From a bacterium (GTDB taxonomy: Bacteria; Bacillota; Bacilli; Lactobacillales; Streptococcaceae): a stretch of 64,000 bases of DNA. Below the pieces are notes generated by a model. That model ran no database searches. It saw only the letters and a program-made list of their open reading frames with translations, and was not told the origin of the DNA. Of this stretch, positions 1 to 10,000 are shown piece by piece (within the stretch, counting starts at the first letter, position 1; each line of letters starts with the position of its first letter). The position numbers and the translations under genes are program-made. The stretch lies in the NCBI GenBank assembly GCA_905221235.1, contig CAJNCJ010000003.1, positions 1 to 64,000 on the forward strand. Reading direction: 5' to 3'.

Positions 1-3000
1 GTCTCAACTGTTGGCGCTTTGGTTGGGCCATACGTTCTAGTCTCTGTAGGAGTGACCGTTCCTGTCTTAGGATCTACTTTGTACGTTGTCGTAGTAGTGA
101 CAGTTCGACCTTCAGGATCTGTAGTTGTTTCAACTTTTGGTTTTGTTCCTACTTTGATAACTGTGTCTGTTGGTTGTTTCGTACGAACTGGATCACCTAC
201 TGTTGGAGTAATCGCTCCTGTATTAGGATCCACTGTGTACGTTGTCGTGATCGTGTCTTCTCCAGGAGTTCCTTCTTCTCTAACTGGATCTGAATCTTTG
301 TCACGACTTGTGTCACCTTCGTAACGGACTGGAGATGGGACAGGTCTTGTCTCAACTGTTGGGTTTGGTTTAACAAGGAATGTTACTTCTCGTTCAATCT
401 TATCTGGCGCATAGATTTTAATGTTATTTCCAATACCTTCAACAGTTTTAGTATATACTCCACCTGCACCGTAGAAATCTGCTACAGCTTTATATTTTAC
501 GATTCCTGATGTGTCAAATGTAGTTGTATTTTCTATAAAATTACCATCTTTAGACCACTTGAATGACATATTTGTTGGATAATACTTATCGTTTCCTGTC
601 GAATTAGATTCCACTACTGCTTTTACATAGTCATGAGCATCTTTTCCATTACGTGAATTTGCAGTATCAACCAATTTCGTACCTAAAGTCACGATTTCTG
701 GAGTATTTTTCACTTCTACATCTACAACCGTATATTTGAATTGATACTCTTGTTCATTACCTGATGCGTCTTTTACAAGGACTTTCCCGATATGATCTCC
801 TAAGGCAGCATTTGAAGTATCTGTGATTTGATCCCCTGTAAGTTGAACATCTCCGTTTGGTGTATCTGTGTTTTTAACAAATTCTCTTCCACTTGGAAGA
901 CCAGAAGCTTTAACCTCAATTACCTTTCCAGAATTATCACTTACTGTAAAGGTTGGATTGAAAGTTGCGCCACGGAAAATAACAAATTTGCTATTTTCAT
1001 TGCTAGCATCTTTAGATAACTCACTACCGTTAAATGATACTTTTGGCTTTTCGCTTTCGTTTATAGTAACTGTCACGATTTTAGATGATTGAACTTTATT
1101 AGCATTCGGTCCAGTTTCTGATACTTTCGGTAATGTTACTTTTACATAACGAGTAGCTTCACCTTTTTCTGTCACTGTCTTATTCGCAAGTGGTGTACCA
1201 TCTTGGTTTACCCACTCATAAGTTGTTCCTTCTGGTAAAGCTGCTGAGCCATTAACAGCCATTACAGCATCCTTAGCTTGAGAATCTGCCAAAGCTGTTC
1301 CGCTTTTCACCATAACACGAGTTGTATTGGCTCCTACATCAAATACTTCGTGTGTAAATGATGGTGTATAAGAAAGTTTTTCTGCTTCACTTGGGTTATC
1401 TGTAAATCTACCACGTGGATATTTAGCACCAAATGAGTACGTTTTTGTCCCAACGCCATCACTATTTAGCATATTCTTCATGTCAGCATCAGCATTTTTA
1501 AATTCTGCATCATTATCTCTCTTCACAACCCAGCTCATTCCTCCTGGAAGTCCTCCTGAATTTAGATAATAAGATGCCGGACTATCATTACGACCTACGC
1601 CTGCAAAATCATATACTTTAGTTACTGTCTCGAAATTCTTATAAACTTTGTAGTTAATGTCAATCGGAGTTGTTCTTGTATTATCTGCAAATACAACAGT
1701 TGCTTTTGCTGTTTTATTGTCCGATGGACTGCTTGTATCTAAAGTAACCTCTACTCTAGCATTATTTGGAACATCTATCTTACTAGTTCCATCTTGTAAT
1801 TGTAGTAAGCTACGTTTTTCAGCATCTGTTAGAGTTTCACCTTGTATCAAGTTGATGGTTGGTTTTGCTACAGCTGTGTAGTTTACTGTAATTGTATGTT
1901 CTTTAGTTACTGTTGCCCCTGCTGCATCTGTTGTTCTATAAGTAAGATTATAGGTACCTTGTTTGAGAGGTTGTGCTAAATCAACATTTTTACCATCTTT
2001 AGTAGCTGTTACATCCAAGTTGTCCTTTGCTCTAGATCCTACAGTCTTATCTGCATCATCTTCAGGATCTGTTACTGTTACAAGTGTCTTTAGCTTGTCT
2101 TTTGTTAAAGTTCCATCTGCAACATAAGTGGCACGTGGATTGTTGATTGTTATTGTCGGATTTGTATTCGTTGCTTTCGCTGCAACAACCCATCCTCCAT
2201 CATTAGCTGGATCTGCTGGGTTATTTTTCCCGTTCACATGGTGAGCACGGACTCTTACCACATTATCTCCAGTAATCTTGAATGGGAAATTAGTCTTTTT
2301 ATGTGAATCCTTAATACGAAGAGTAATTTTCTTCTCAGATACATTATCTCCATTAGATACTGTTAGATCAGTAGTATCCGAACCCTTTTCTAGAACCCAG
2401 TTTCCGTTTTGCTGTTTGACAGCATACTCATAAACCGTTTGATTTCCATTTAAAACTTGAAGATAGAATAGTCCAGTATCGTGAGCTACCTTAACAGCCA
2501 GTTCACGTCCTGCTTGAACTGGAGTATCAATAGAGATGGCTTTAGCCAGTTGGACATCGACTCTAGAAGCTGGTGACTCTACTCCGTCTTTAGTTTGCGT
2601 AACAGAGATTGCATTTGGAGCTTTTATAGAGGCATCTTGCTTCGTATTTTGAGTTAATGTTTCATTATCTTTTAAGTTGTAAGTCCATCTTCCGTTATTA
2701 TCAACTGTTGTTGTACCAGTTTTACCATCTTGCAATGTTACTGTAACCTTTGCTCCAGCTATACCTGTACCTGAAATTCTACGATCAGTCGATACTAGGG
2801 TTCCATTGTATCTTGTTTCTGTAGTAATCGTCGGTGCGGACGGGGCAACATTAACAGGAACATCAATAATTTTATACGGTTGTCTCTTAGTTGCTTCTGG
2901 TGCATCATTGCCACTTTGCGCTGGAGGCAGAGTTACCTTCACCTTAAATGTTTGAACACCAGCTGTACTTGCTGTCGGAGTAATCTTATTTCCATGTGCA

Positions 3001-6000
3001 TCAACCCATTCATAAGTTGTTCCAGCAGGCAAGTCAGGAGAACCATTTACTTTAGCAACGGCTGCACTAGCTTGTGCTTCTGATAGCGTTGCTCCTTGAG
3101 CTACAGTGACTTTTGTATCATTCGGTTTAATATCAAACACCTTATGAGTAAATGTAGCTGCATGCTCCAATTTATCAGCTGGTTGTGGGCTGTCAGTAAA
3201 TCTACCGTAGTTATATTTACCACCAAACTTGTAAGTTGTTTCCCCTACTGGGTCTGCGTTAATCTTATCTCTCAAACCTGAAGCATCTATCTCTGCTTCA
3301 TTACCTCGCTTAGCAAACCATTTCATTCCCCCTGGAATACCTGTATTGAGGTAATATTTTGATTCATCATCAGAACGACTTACGTTTTTAAAATCGTAAA
3401 CCGTACGAGCAATCGGGAAGGTCGGCAATACGCGGTAACTCAAAGTCACTGGAGCCAATCTTGTTCCGTCTGCGAGTACAACTGTCGCTTGAGCTTGCTT
3501 GTTTTGATTTGTTTTAGAACTTGTATCTACAGCAACTTCAACTCTAGCATCTCTCGGAACATCAATCACATCATTTCCATCACGTAATTGAACCAAACTA
3601 CGTTTAAGCTCATCTGATACAGTTTCACCTTGTACCAAATTGATAGTTGGTTTCGCTTGAGCCGTATAGCTTACCTTAATTGTGTGGTTCGCTGTTACTG
3701 ATGCTCCCGCAGCATCTGTTGTTCTATAAGTAAGATTATAAGTACCTTGTTTAAGAGGTTTTGTTAAATCAACATTTTTACCATCTTTAGTAGCTGTTAC
3801 ATCCAAGTTGTCCTTTGCTCTAGATCCTACAGTCTTATCTGCATCATCTTCAGGATCTGTTACTGTTACAAGTGTCTTTAGCTTGTCTTTTGTTAAAGTT
3901 CCATCTGCAACATAAGTGGCACGTGGATTGTTGATTGTAATTGTTGGATTTGTATTCGTTGCTTTCGCTGCGACAACCCATCCTCCATCATTAGTTGGAT
4001 CTGCTGGATTATTATCCCCATTCACATAGTGAGCACGGACTTTTACCACATTATCTCCAGTAATCTTGAATGGGAAATTAGTCTTTTTGTGTGAATCCTT
4101 AATACGAAGAGTAATTTTCTTCTCAGATACATTACCTCCGTTAGATACTGTTAGATCAGTAGTATCCGAACCCTTTTCTAGAACCCAGTTTCCGTTTTGC
4201 TGTTTAACAGCATACTCATAAACCGTTTTATTTCCATTTAAAACTTGAAGATAGAATCGACCAGTATCATGAGCTACCTTAACAGCCAGTTCACGTCCTG
4301 CTTGAACTGGAGTATCAATAGAGATGGCTTTAGCTAATTGGACATTCACTGTTGCAGCATCTGATTCTAATCCGTCTTTAGTTTGCGTAACAGAGATGGC
4401 TTTAGAGGCTTTTATAGAGGCATCTTGCTTCGTATTTTGAGTTAATGTTTCATTATCTTTTAGGTTGTAAGTCCATCTTCCATTATTATCAACTGTTGTT
4501 GTACCAGTTTTACCATCTTGCAATGTTACTGTAACCTTTGCTCCAGCTATACCTGTACCTGAGATTCTACGGTCAGTCGATACTAGGGTTCCATTGTATC
4601 TTGTTTCTGTCGTAATTGTTGGAGTTGCTGGCTTACTAACCAATCTGGTTCCACGTGCACCTACAATATATGATTGGTTAGTAGTTGGTCCACTCGTTAC
4701 AGAGGCTGCATACACATTACCATTAGCAGCTTCTTTTTCTGTCACATTCCCTCTTAGTTTTACTCTAGCAGTCATATGTACCGCATAATCTGCATTTGTA
4801 AAACCTACTTCCATTCCAAGAGTATAGCTAACTCTATCAGTATAATTTCCATCTGTTTTTTTTACAATCGCATCTAAATAAGAATCGTCTTTGTTGTTTT
4901 TAAACACTTGTCCTTTTTGATTAGCACGAGTTACTCCTGATCGCGGATCATACAGAGATCTTCCATCATTACTAAAGAGGTTATCTTTCTGATCCCATGG
5001 ATTTGAAATTGTAACTGTATCTCCAACCTTTTCAAAACCGCCGTCTCCATCAGAAAGCCTTCTACCACTAACTTTTCGATAACGAGTGATTGTTACATTT
5101 TGTACTGTAGAACCATCCATAATATTAAAAGGTGGTTGAAAATAATAATGTTGACCATAAGATTTGTCTATCATACTTATTCCATCATTATTGAAGTATA
5201 CATCATAGACCATCCATTTACCTGAACTGTCTTGCTCATATTTTGATTTAATTACAGTCTTGTTTTCTGTAAGCTCCGGCTCATTATTTCTTGTTCTTCG
5301 TCCATTGTTATCTTTTGGATCGACAGAAGCAAAATATTTAACGTTTTCCAATGCCCCGGAAGAGCTAATTGCTGTATAAGCTCTAAACTGTGTACCTCGA
5401 GCCATTCTTTGACCATTACGAGGGTCATGAGAACCTGAACTCAAACGTGTTGTAGCGTTTTTAACAGAAATAAACATTCTCTTCACAAGTTTGTTCATTT
5501 GTTCAACATCTGTTAAAGAGACTGTAGTATTCTGAAGAACGCCTTGAGCTAATACCATGACTTCATTGGCTTTTTTAAGAACTTCTTTCGTAGTATCATG
5601 TTCAGGAACTTCTGAAATTGCTACTTTCAATTGATCAACAGATACTTTCAAAGAATCTTTTTTAGCTGATACAGTTTGATTCTCTTCGCTTGCTCTTACT
5701 TCAGAAGAAGGTTGGCTCGCTGGTTTTTCAGCCCCAGTTCCAGTATTACTTTCTCGAACCTCACTTGATTCTTTTACCGCATTAGATAAAGTAACTAAAT
5801 CAGTAGACAAAAGTTCTTTTAGTTCATTAATATCTTTTTGAACTGCATCAGCTTTATCTAGTAACGCCTGAGCTCTCTGAACTCTTTCTTTTACAGAAGA
5901 AAGTACTGAGTCGTCAAGGTTTAATTTAGTTGAAAGAAGAGAATTTAATTCTTCAACTACTGTTCTTAACTGACTTTTATCAACCGTATTACTACTATTT

Positions 6001-6299
6001 TCAACAAGTGCAGTTTCTTTATTTTCTAAAGAACTATTGACTACTTCTGATTTATTTTCAGTAGGTTCCTTAATACCCACAGGCGAGTCGCCCTTATCGT
6101 TAGGTTGTACTACACCCGCCGTAGATTGTGAACCGCTTCCACTTACGGTATCTGCACTAGCAACGCGTGCACCCAAAAACATCAGTGCTGCTATAGCTAC
6201 TGAAGCCGCACCAAAGCTATATTTACGAATAGAAAAGCGCAACACCTTTTCACGTTGATGACGCTTTATTCTATTGAGTGAATTTGATTTATTTTCCAT
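1..6299 (-). CDS. Giant YSIRK-type cell-wall adhesin, 3' end cut by window
   Basis: Large surface protein of at least 2,099 residues; its C-terminus, where an LPXTG anchor would be expected, lies outside the window. It starts at an ATG preceded by an AGGAGG ribosome site. Residues ~22-48 form a YSIRK/GS signal peptide (FSIRKYSFGAASVAIAA). A Lys/Glu/Ser-rich, helix-prone stretch follows (~60-250), then a unique region, then Rib/alpha-like and Ig-like modules, one block of which is duplicated over 1,788 bp. The last ~110 residues in the window are G5-like repeats (motif TITTTYTVDPNTGAITP) almost the same as repeats in the next gene. It is probably exported by Sec, sorted to the septum and bound to peptidoglycan. 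The adhesin role is inferred from the architecture; no ligand can be read from the sequence. Confidence 0.88.
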   Translation of the reverse strand, partial: MENKSNSLNRIKRHQREKVLRFSIRKYSFGAASVAIAALMFLGARVASADTVSGSGSQSTAGVVQPNDKGDSPVGIKEPTENKSEVVNSSLENKETALVENSSNTVDKSQLRTVVEELNSLLSTKLNLDDSVLSSVKERVQRAQALLDKADAVQKDINELKELLSTDLVTLSNAVKESSEVRESNTGTGAEKPASQPSSEVRASEENQTVSAKKDSLKVSVDQLKVAISEVPEHDTTKEVLKKANEVMVLAQGVLQNTTVSLTDVEQMNKLVKRMFISVKNATTRLSSGSHDPRNGQRMARGTQFRAYTAISSSGALENVKYFASVDPKDNNGRRTRNNEPELTENKTVIKSKYEQDSSGKWMVYDVYFNNDGISMIDKSYGQHYYFQPPFNIMDGSTVQNVTITRYRKVSGRRLSDGDGGFEKVGDTVTISNPWDQKDNLFSNDGRSLYDPRSGVTRANQKGQVFKNNKDDSYLDAIVKKTDGNYTDRVSYTLGMEVGFTNADYAVHMTARVKLRGNVTEKEAANGNVYAASVTSGPTTNQSYIVGARGTRLVSKPATPTITTETRYNGTLVSTDRRISGTGIAGAKVTVTLQDGKTGTTTVDNNGRWTYNLKDNETLTQNTKQDASIKASKAISVTQTKDGLESDAATVNVQLAKAISIDTPVQAGRELAVKVAHDTGRFYLQVLNGNKTVYEYAVKQQNGNWVLEKGSDTTDLTVSNGGNVSEKKITLRIKDSHKKTNFPFKITGDNVVKVRAHYVNGDNNPADPTNDGGWVVAAKATNTNPTITINNPRATYVADGTLTKDKLKTLVTVTDPEDDADKTVGSRAKDNLDVTATKDGKNVDLTKPLKQGTYNLTYRTTDAAGASVTANHTIKVSYTAQAKPTINLVQGETVSDELKRSLVQLRDGNDVIDVPRDARVEVAVDTSSKTNQNKQAQATVVLADGTRLAPVTLSYRVLPTFPIARTVYDFKNVSRSDDESKYYLNTGIPGGMKWFAKRGNEAEIDASGLRDKINADPVGETTYKFGGKYNYGRFTDSPQPADKLEHAATFTHKVFDIKPNDTKVTVAQGATLSEAQASAAVAKVNGSPDLPAGTTYEWVDAHGNKITPTASTAGVQTFKVKVTLPPAQSGNDAPEATKRQPYKIIDVPVNVAPSAPTITTETRYNGTLVSTDRRISGTGIAGAKVTVTLQDGKTGTTTVDNNGRWTYNLKDNETLTQNTKQDASIKAPNAISVTQTKDGVESPASRVDVQLAKAISIDTPVQAGRELAVKVAHDTGLFYLQVLNGNQTVYEYAVKQQNGNWVLEKGSDTTDLTVSNGDNVSEKKITLRIKDSHKKTNFPFKITGDNVVRVRAHHVNGKNNPADPANDGGWVVAAKATNTNPTITINNPRATYVADGTLTKDKLKTLVTVTDPEDDADKTVGSRAKDNLDVTATKDGKNVDLAQPLKQGTYNLTYRTTDAAGATVTKEHTITVNYTAVAKPTINLIQGETLTDAEKRSLLQLQDGTSKIDVPNNARVEVTLDTSSPSDNKTAKATVVFADNTRTTPIDINYKVYKNFETVTKVYDFAGVGRNDSPASYYLNSGGLPGGMSWVVKRDNDAEFKNADADMKNMLNSDGVGTKTYSFGAKYPRGRFTDNPSEAEKLSYTPSFTHEVFDVGANTTRVMVKSGTALADSQAKDAVMAVNGSAALPEGTTYEWVNQDGTPLANKTVTEKGEATRYVKVTLPKVSETGPNANKVQSSKIVTVTINESEKPKVSFNGSELSKDASNENSKFVIFRGATFNPTFTVSDNSGKVIEVKASGLPSGREFVKNTDTPNGDVQLTGDQITDTSNAALGDHIGKVLVKDASGNEQEYQFKYTVVDVEVKNTPEIVTLGTKLVDTANSRNGKDAHDYVKAVVESNSTGNDKYYPTNMSFKWSKDGNFIENTTTFDTSGIVKYKAVADFYGAGGVYTKTVEGIGNNIKIYAPDKIEREVTFLVKPNPTVETRPVPSPVRYEGDTSRDKDSDPVREEGTPGEDTITTTYTVDPNTGAITPTVGDPVRTKQPTDTVIKVGTKPKVETTTDPEGRTVTTTTTYKVDPKTGTVTPTETRTYGPTKAPTVE
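1060..4640 (-). repeat. 1,788-bp internal tandem duplication inside the first adhesin gene
   Basis: Landmarks recur exactly 1,788 bp apart: the motif gttctata at 1933 and 3721, and ttccattgta at 2801 and 4589. The 1.93-2.86 kb and 3.72-4.65 kb stretches look nearly identical, while the Rib-like halves (about 1.1-1.9 and 2.9-3.7 kb) have diverged. 1,788 is a multiple of three (596 codons), so copies can be gained or lost without breaking the frame. Confidence 0.9.
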
Positions 6300-6392
6300 T
6301 GTCCCTCCTGATGTTAAAACACAAAATCAAATTTAAAAGCAATATTCCCACTAGGAATAAAACAATAAAAACTACTATGATGGATATTTGAC

Positions 6393-6473
6393 ATCACAGC
6401 TATCACAGCTATCACAGCTATCACAGCTATCACAGCTATCACAGCTATCACAGCTATCACAGCTATCACAGCT
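6393..6473 (-). repeat. Nine perfect tandem copies of a 9-bp repeat in the adhesin leader
   Basis: Nine exact copies of atcacagct (agctgtgat in the sense of the gene) run without interruption over 81 bp. They lie just downstream of the predicted -10 box and 94 bp before the start codon, so they should be transcribed as part of the 5' leader. Copy number is likely to vary through slipped-strand replication. Confidence 0.95.
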
Positions 6474-6475
6474 CA

Positions 6476-6504
6476 ATTATACCATTTTTAACATATTCAA
6501 TCAA
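6476..6504 (-). promoter_or_regulatory. SigA promoter of the first adhesin gene
   Basis: TTGATT (6499-6504) and TATAAT (6476-6481) are separated by 17 bp on the minus strand. The expected start of transcription, near 6469, falls in the first 9-bp repeat, giving a leader of about 170 nt. Confidence 0.75.
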
Positions 6505-6970
6505 ACAAAATAATGTAAATATGGCTAATTTCAAGAATTTTCAGTAAGTTTCAAGAAAGCGTAATCAAGTTGTTTATAATAATTAAAAATAAATATCCAT
6601 AACAATAGATATCCGACCCTTAATTTTAATATATTCTTCAAATAACTACCATGAATATAAATTTATATTATTTTAAATCGAATTCATAAACTTTCGTCTT
6701 AGAAACAAATAGATGATAGTTTTAATTGAAAATCCAATTATTGATTCCCTATGCCTATCATTTCAAAGTATATCCTTATACAACGATATTTCTTGAATAG
6801 GCTATCACCAAATAGGGGACTTTGATTCAAAGGAGTATAGAGGATTGAAGTTGGAATAGTCCAACACGACTCCTAATTCATTTTTAGAAATTGACCAATC
6901 GATTTGCGTACATTTTATTTCAATCCACTATCTCTTAGTACGATTATTGATACCTACTTTTTCGAGAATA
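6505..6970. other. Intergenic region with no recognised gene
   Basis: AT-rich stretch between the two adhesin genes. The only coding-like signal is about 40 codons open on the minus strand (roughly 6822-6945) ending in a stop, with no ATG at its head and no product I recognise. It may be a gene remnant or chance. Confidence 0.4.
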
Positions 6971-6974
6971 CAAG

Positions 6975-7017
6975 AACAGCCTTGCACCTCTTGAAATGAG
7001 GAACAAGGCTGTTTTTT
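6975..7017 (+). terminator. Terminator-like hairpin with a T run on the plus strand
   Basis: AACAGCCTTG pairs with CAAGGCTGTT around a loop that can itself pair (CCTC/GAGG), followed by TTTTTT on the plus strand. It lies downstream of the minus-strand gene ending at 7079 but its T tract points the other way. On the minus strand the stem is followed only by a mixed T-rich tail. Confidence 0.65.
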
Positions 7018-7078
7018 AATCTTTTGCATTCATTGTCCACTTAACAATGATCCGTTCATATTTGACTAAATGTTTATT

Positions 7079-10000
7079 TTAGTCTTCTTTTTTCTTTCCA
7101 AGAGCAAGTCCGAGACCGCCTAGCATACCAAGAAGTCCTAGAGATGCAAGAGTCCGCATTGATTCAGTTCCTGTATTTGGTAATACATTTTGAGAATCAT
7201 TTGATTTAGCTCCATTATCATTAGTAGTCTTAGTATCTACTTGATCTGCATTCGGAGCAACTGCATCTTGAACTGGAGTTGTTGGTGCAGCTGTATCTTG
7301 ACCAGAATTTACATTAGTATCAGGTGTTACTGGAATTGTATTTGTGTTTGAACTTACTTTTCTGAAAATGTGGGTCATTACTGGTTCATTTTCAGCTATC
7401 ACAGTTCGTACAAATTCATATCCTGGAATTGATCTATGTTCAGCATCCTTTTCATTGCCTGTCTTAACGGATGATTTCAATACATTTCCATCTTCATCAA
7501 TCCAGCGAACCTCAATCATTAGCTCTGGCAATTCAATTGAAGCCGGTAATACACCATTTTCAAAAATTGTTACCTTAGGTGGAGTTGCTGGATTTGAATT
7601 TGTCCTTCCACTTACTTTGCTGAAAATGTGGGTCATTACTGGTTCATTTTCAGAAATCACAGTCCGTACAAATTCATATCCTGGAATTGATCCATGTTCA
7701 GCATCCTTTTCATTACCTGTCTTAACGGATGATTTCAATACATTTCCATCTTCATCAATCCAGCGAACCTCAATCATTAGCTCTGGCAATTCAATTGAAT
7801 CCGGTAATACACCGTTTTCAAAAATTGTTACCTTAGCTGGATTTTCTACTGGAACTTCCACAGCTGGTTTACCTGGTTCAGTAATCTTACCTGTACCTGG
7901 AACTTTACCTTCTGGTAATTCACTGTTTGGTACTTTACCTTTACCGTCTTCACCTATTGTGACTATGATTGGCTTGTCACCTTTACCTGGGATTTCTACC
8001 GTAGTTCCTGGTGGGTATGTTGAGCCATCTGGTTTCTTAGGTGTGACTGTAACATCACCCGTCTTAGGATCTTGTTCTAACTCTACTTTTGGTTCTTTCG
8101 TTTTCCCATAAGTTCGAACTGTTGTCGGAGTTACCTTACCTGTTTTTGGATCAACTTCATAGGTAGTGGTATCAATCACATCGCGACCTTCAGAATCTTT
8201 AGATTGTTCAACCTTAGTTTTCGCACCAACTTTAACGATTGTCTTACCTGCTGGGGTGACGACTGGATTACCAACGTCTTCTGTGATATGACCGTCGTTT
8301 GAATCCACATCGTAAGTGGTTGTTGTAACTGTTTTACCTTTAACTCCTTCAACGCGTTCATCCGGTGTACCAACTTCTCGTTCACCATCTTTAACATACT
8401 CAACTTCTGGTTCAATCAGGGTTTCTACTACTTTATCCTTAGCTGGAACTCTAACAATAGTATTCGTTGGTTCTTTCGTACGAACTGGTTTACCTTCACT
8501 TACTATAATCTTTCCAGTATTAGTGTCCACAGTGTAAGTTGTTGTGATAGTGTCTTCACCATCTTCACCTTTAACAGTAGTTGGGGCTGTACCTTTTTCT
8601 TTCGTATTATCTTTTTCATAAACTACTGGTGATGGTACTACTCTCTTCTCAACTGTTGGTTCTTTCGTTGTCCCATAAGTTCGAACAGTTGTTGGAGTTA
8701 CCTTACCTGTTTTTGGATCAACTTCATAGGTAGTGGTATCAATCACGTCACGGCCTTGGGCATCCTTATTACGTTCAACCTTAGTTTTCGCACCAACTTT
8801 AACGATTGTCTTATCTGCTGGGGTGACGACTGGATTACCAACGTGTTCTCTGATATGACCGTCGTTTGGATCTACATCGTAAGTGGTTGTAGTAACTGTT
8901 TTACCTTTAGCTCCTTCAACGCGTTCATCCGGTGTACCAACTTCTCGTTCACCATCTCTAACATACTCAACTTCTGGTTCAATCGGGGTTTCTACTACTT
9001 TGTCCTTAGCTGGAACTTTAACAACTGTTTCTGTCGGCGCCTTCGTACGGACCGGTTGGCCAACTACAGGCGTTATCTTACCAGTGTTCGGATCTACTTC
9101 ATACGTTGTAGTGATGGTTTCTTCTCCAGGAGTTCCTTCTTCTCTAACTGGATCTGAACCTTTGTCACGACTATCGTCTTTTTTATAAACTACTGGTGAC
9201 GGTACAAGTCTTGTCTCTGTCGTTGGTTCTTTACTTGTTCCATAAGTTCGAACTGTTGTTGAAGTTACCTTACCTGTTTGTGGATTAACTTCATAGGTAG
9301 TGGTATCAATCACATCACGACCTTGGTCATCCTTATTACGTTCAACCTTAGTTTTCGCACCAACTTTAACGATTGTCTTACCTGCTGGGGTGATTACTGG
9401 ATTTCCAACGTGTTCTGTGATATGACCATCGGTTGAATCTACATCGTAAGTAGTGGTAGTAACTGTTTTACCTTTAGCTCCTTCAACGCGTTCATCCGGT
9501 GTACCAACTTCTCGTTCACCATCTCTAACATACTCAACTTCTGGTTCAATCGGGGTTTCTACAACTTTGTCTTTGGCACCAACTTTAACGACTTTTGGCA
9601 CCATTTCTGTTCTACTAACAACTGGTGTTCCATCCGTTACTGTACCGTTAGTTTCATTAACAAGTTTTGGTGTTGTTGTTACTATCTTACCTTCAGATCC
9701 ATTATTAGTAACCGTGTTAGTTCCTACATCTTTGGTTTTATCTGTTTCATACCGTGTTGTTACTGGAATTATTTTGGTTACGACTTTGGATTTAGCACCA
9801 TCTTTCTTGAAAACTTCCTTTTTCTCTGTTGGAGTTAGGGCACCGGTACTTGCATTGACCGCGTAAGTGGTTGTCTTCTTAACTACATTATCGCCTTCTT
9901 TGAGGTATTCAACCTCATCCTTAGCTGGGACTTTGACCACTGTAGGAGTTGACGGTTTGATAACGGGTTGGCCCTCATGCGGAATAAGGCTTCCATCTGT

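Noticed and set aside
6393..6473. Could the 9-bp repeats be a CRISPR array or plasmid-type iterons?
   Set aside because: Copies are directly adjacent with no spacers, no cas genes are near, and no replication gene is present; position at a transcript start fits a VNTR.
7344..8111. Plus-strand open frame of 255 codons
   Set aside because: Antisense to the MucBP-like repeats of the lipase-like adhesin; no promoter or ribosome site.
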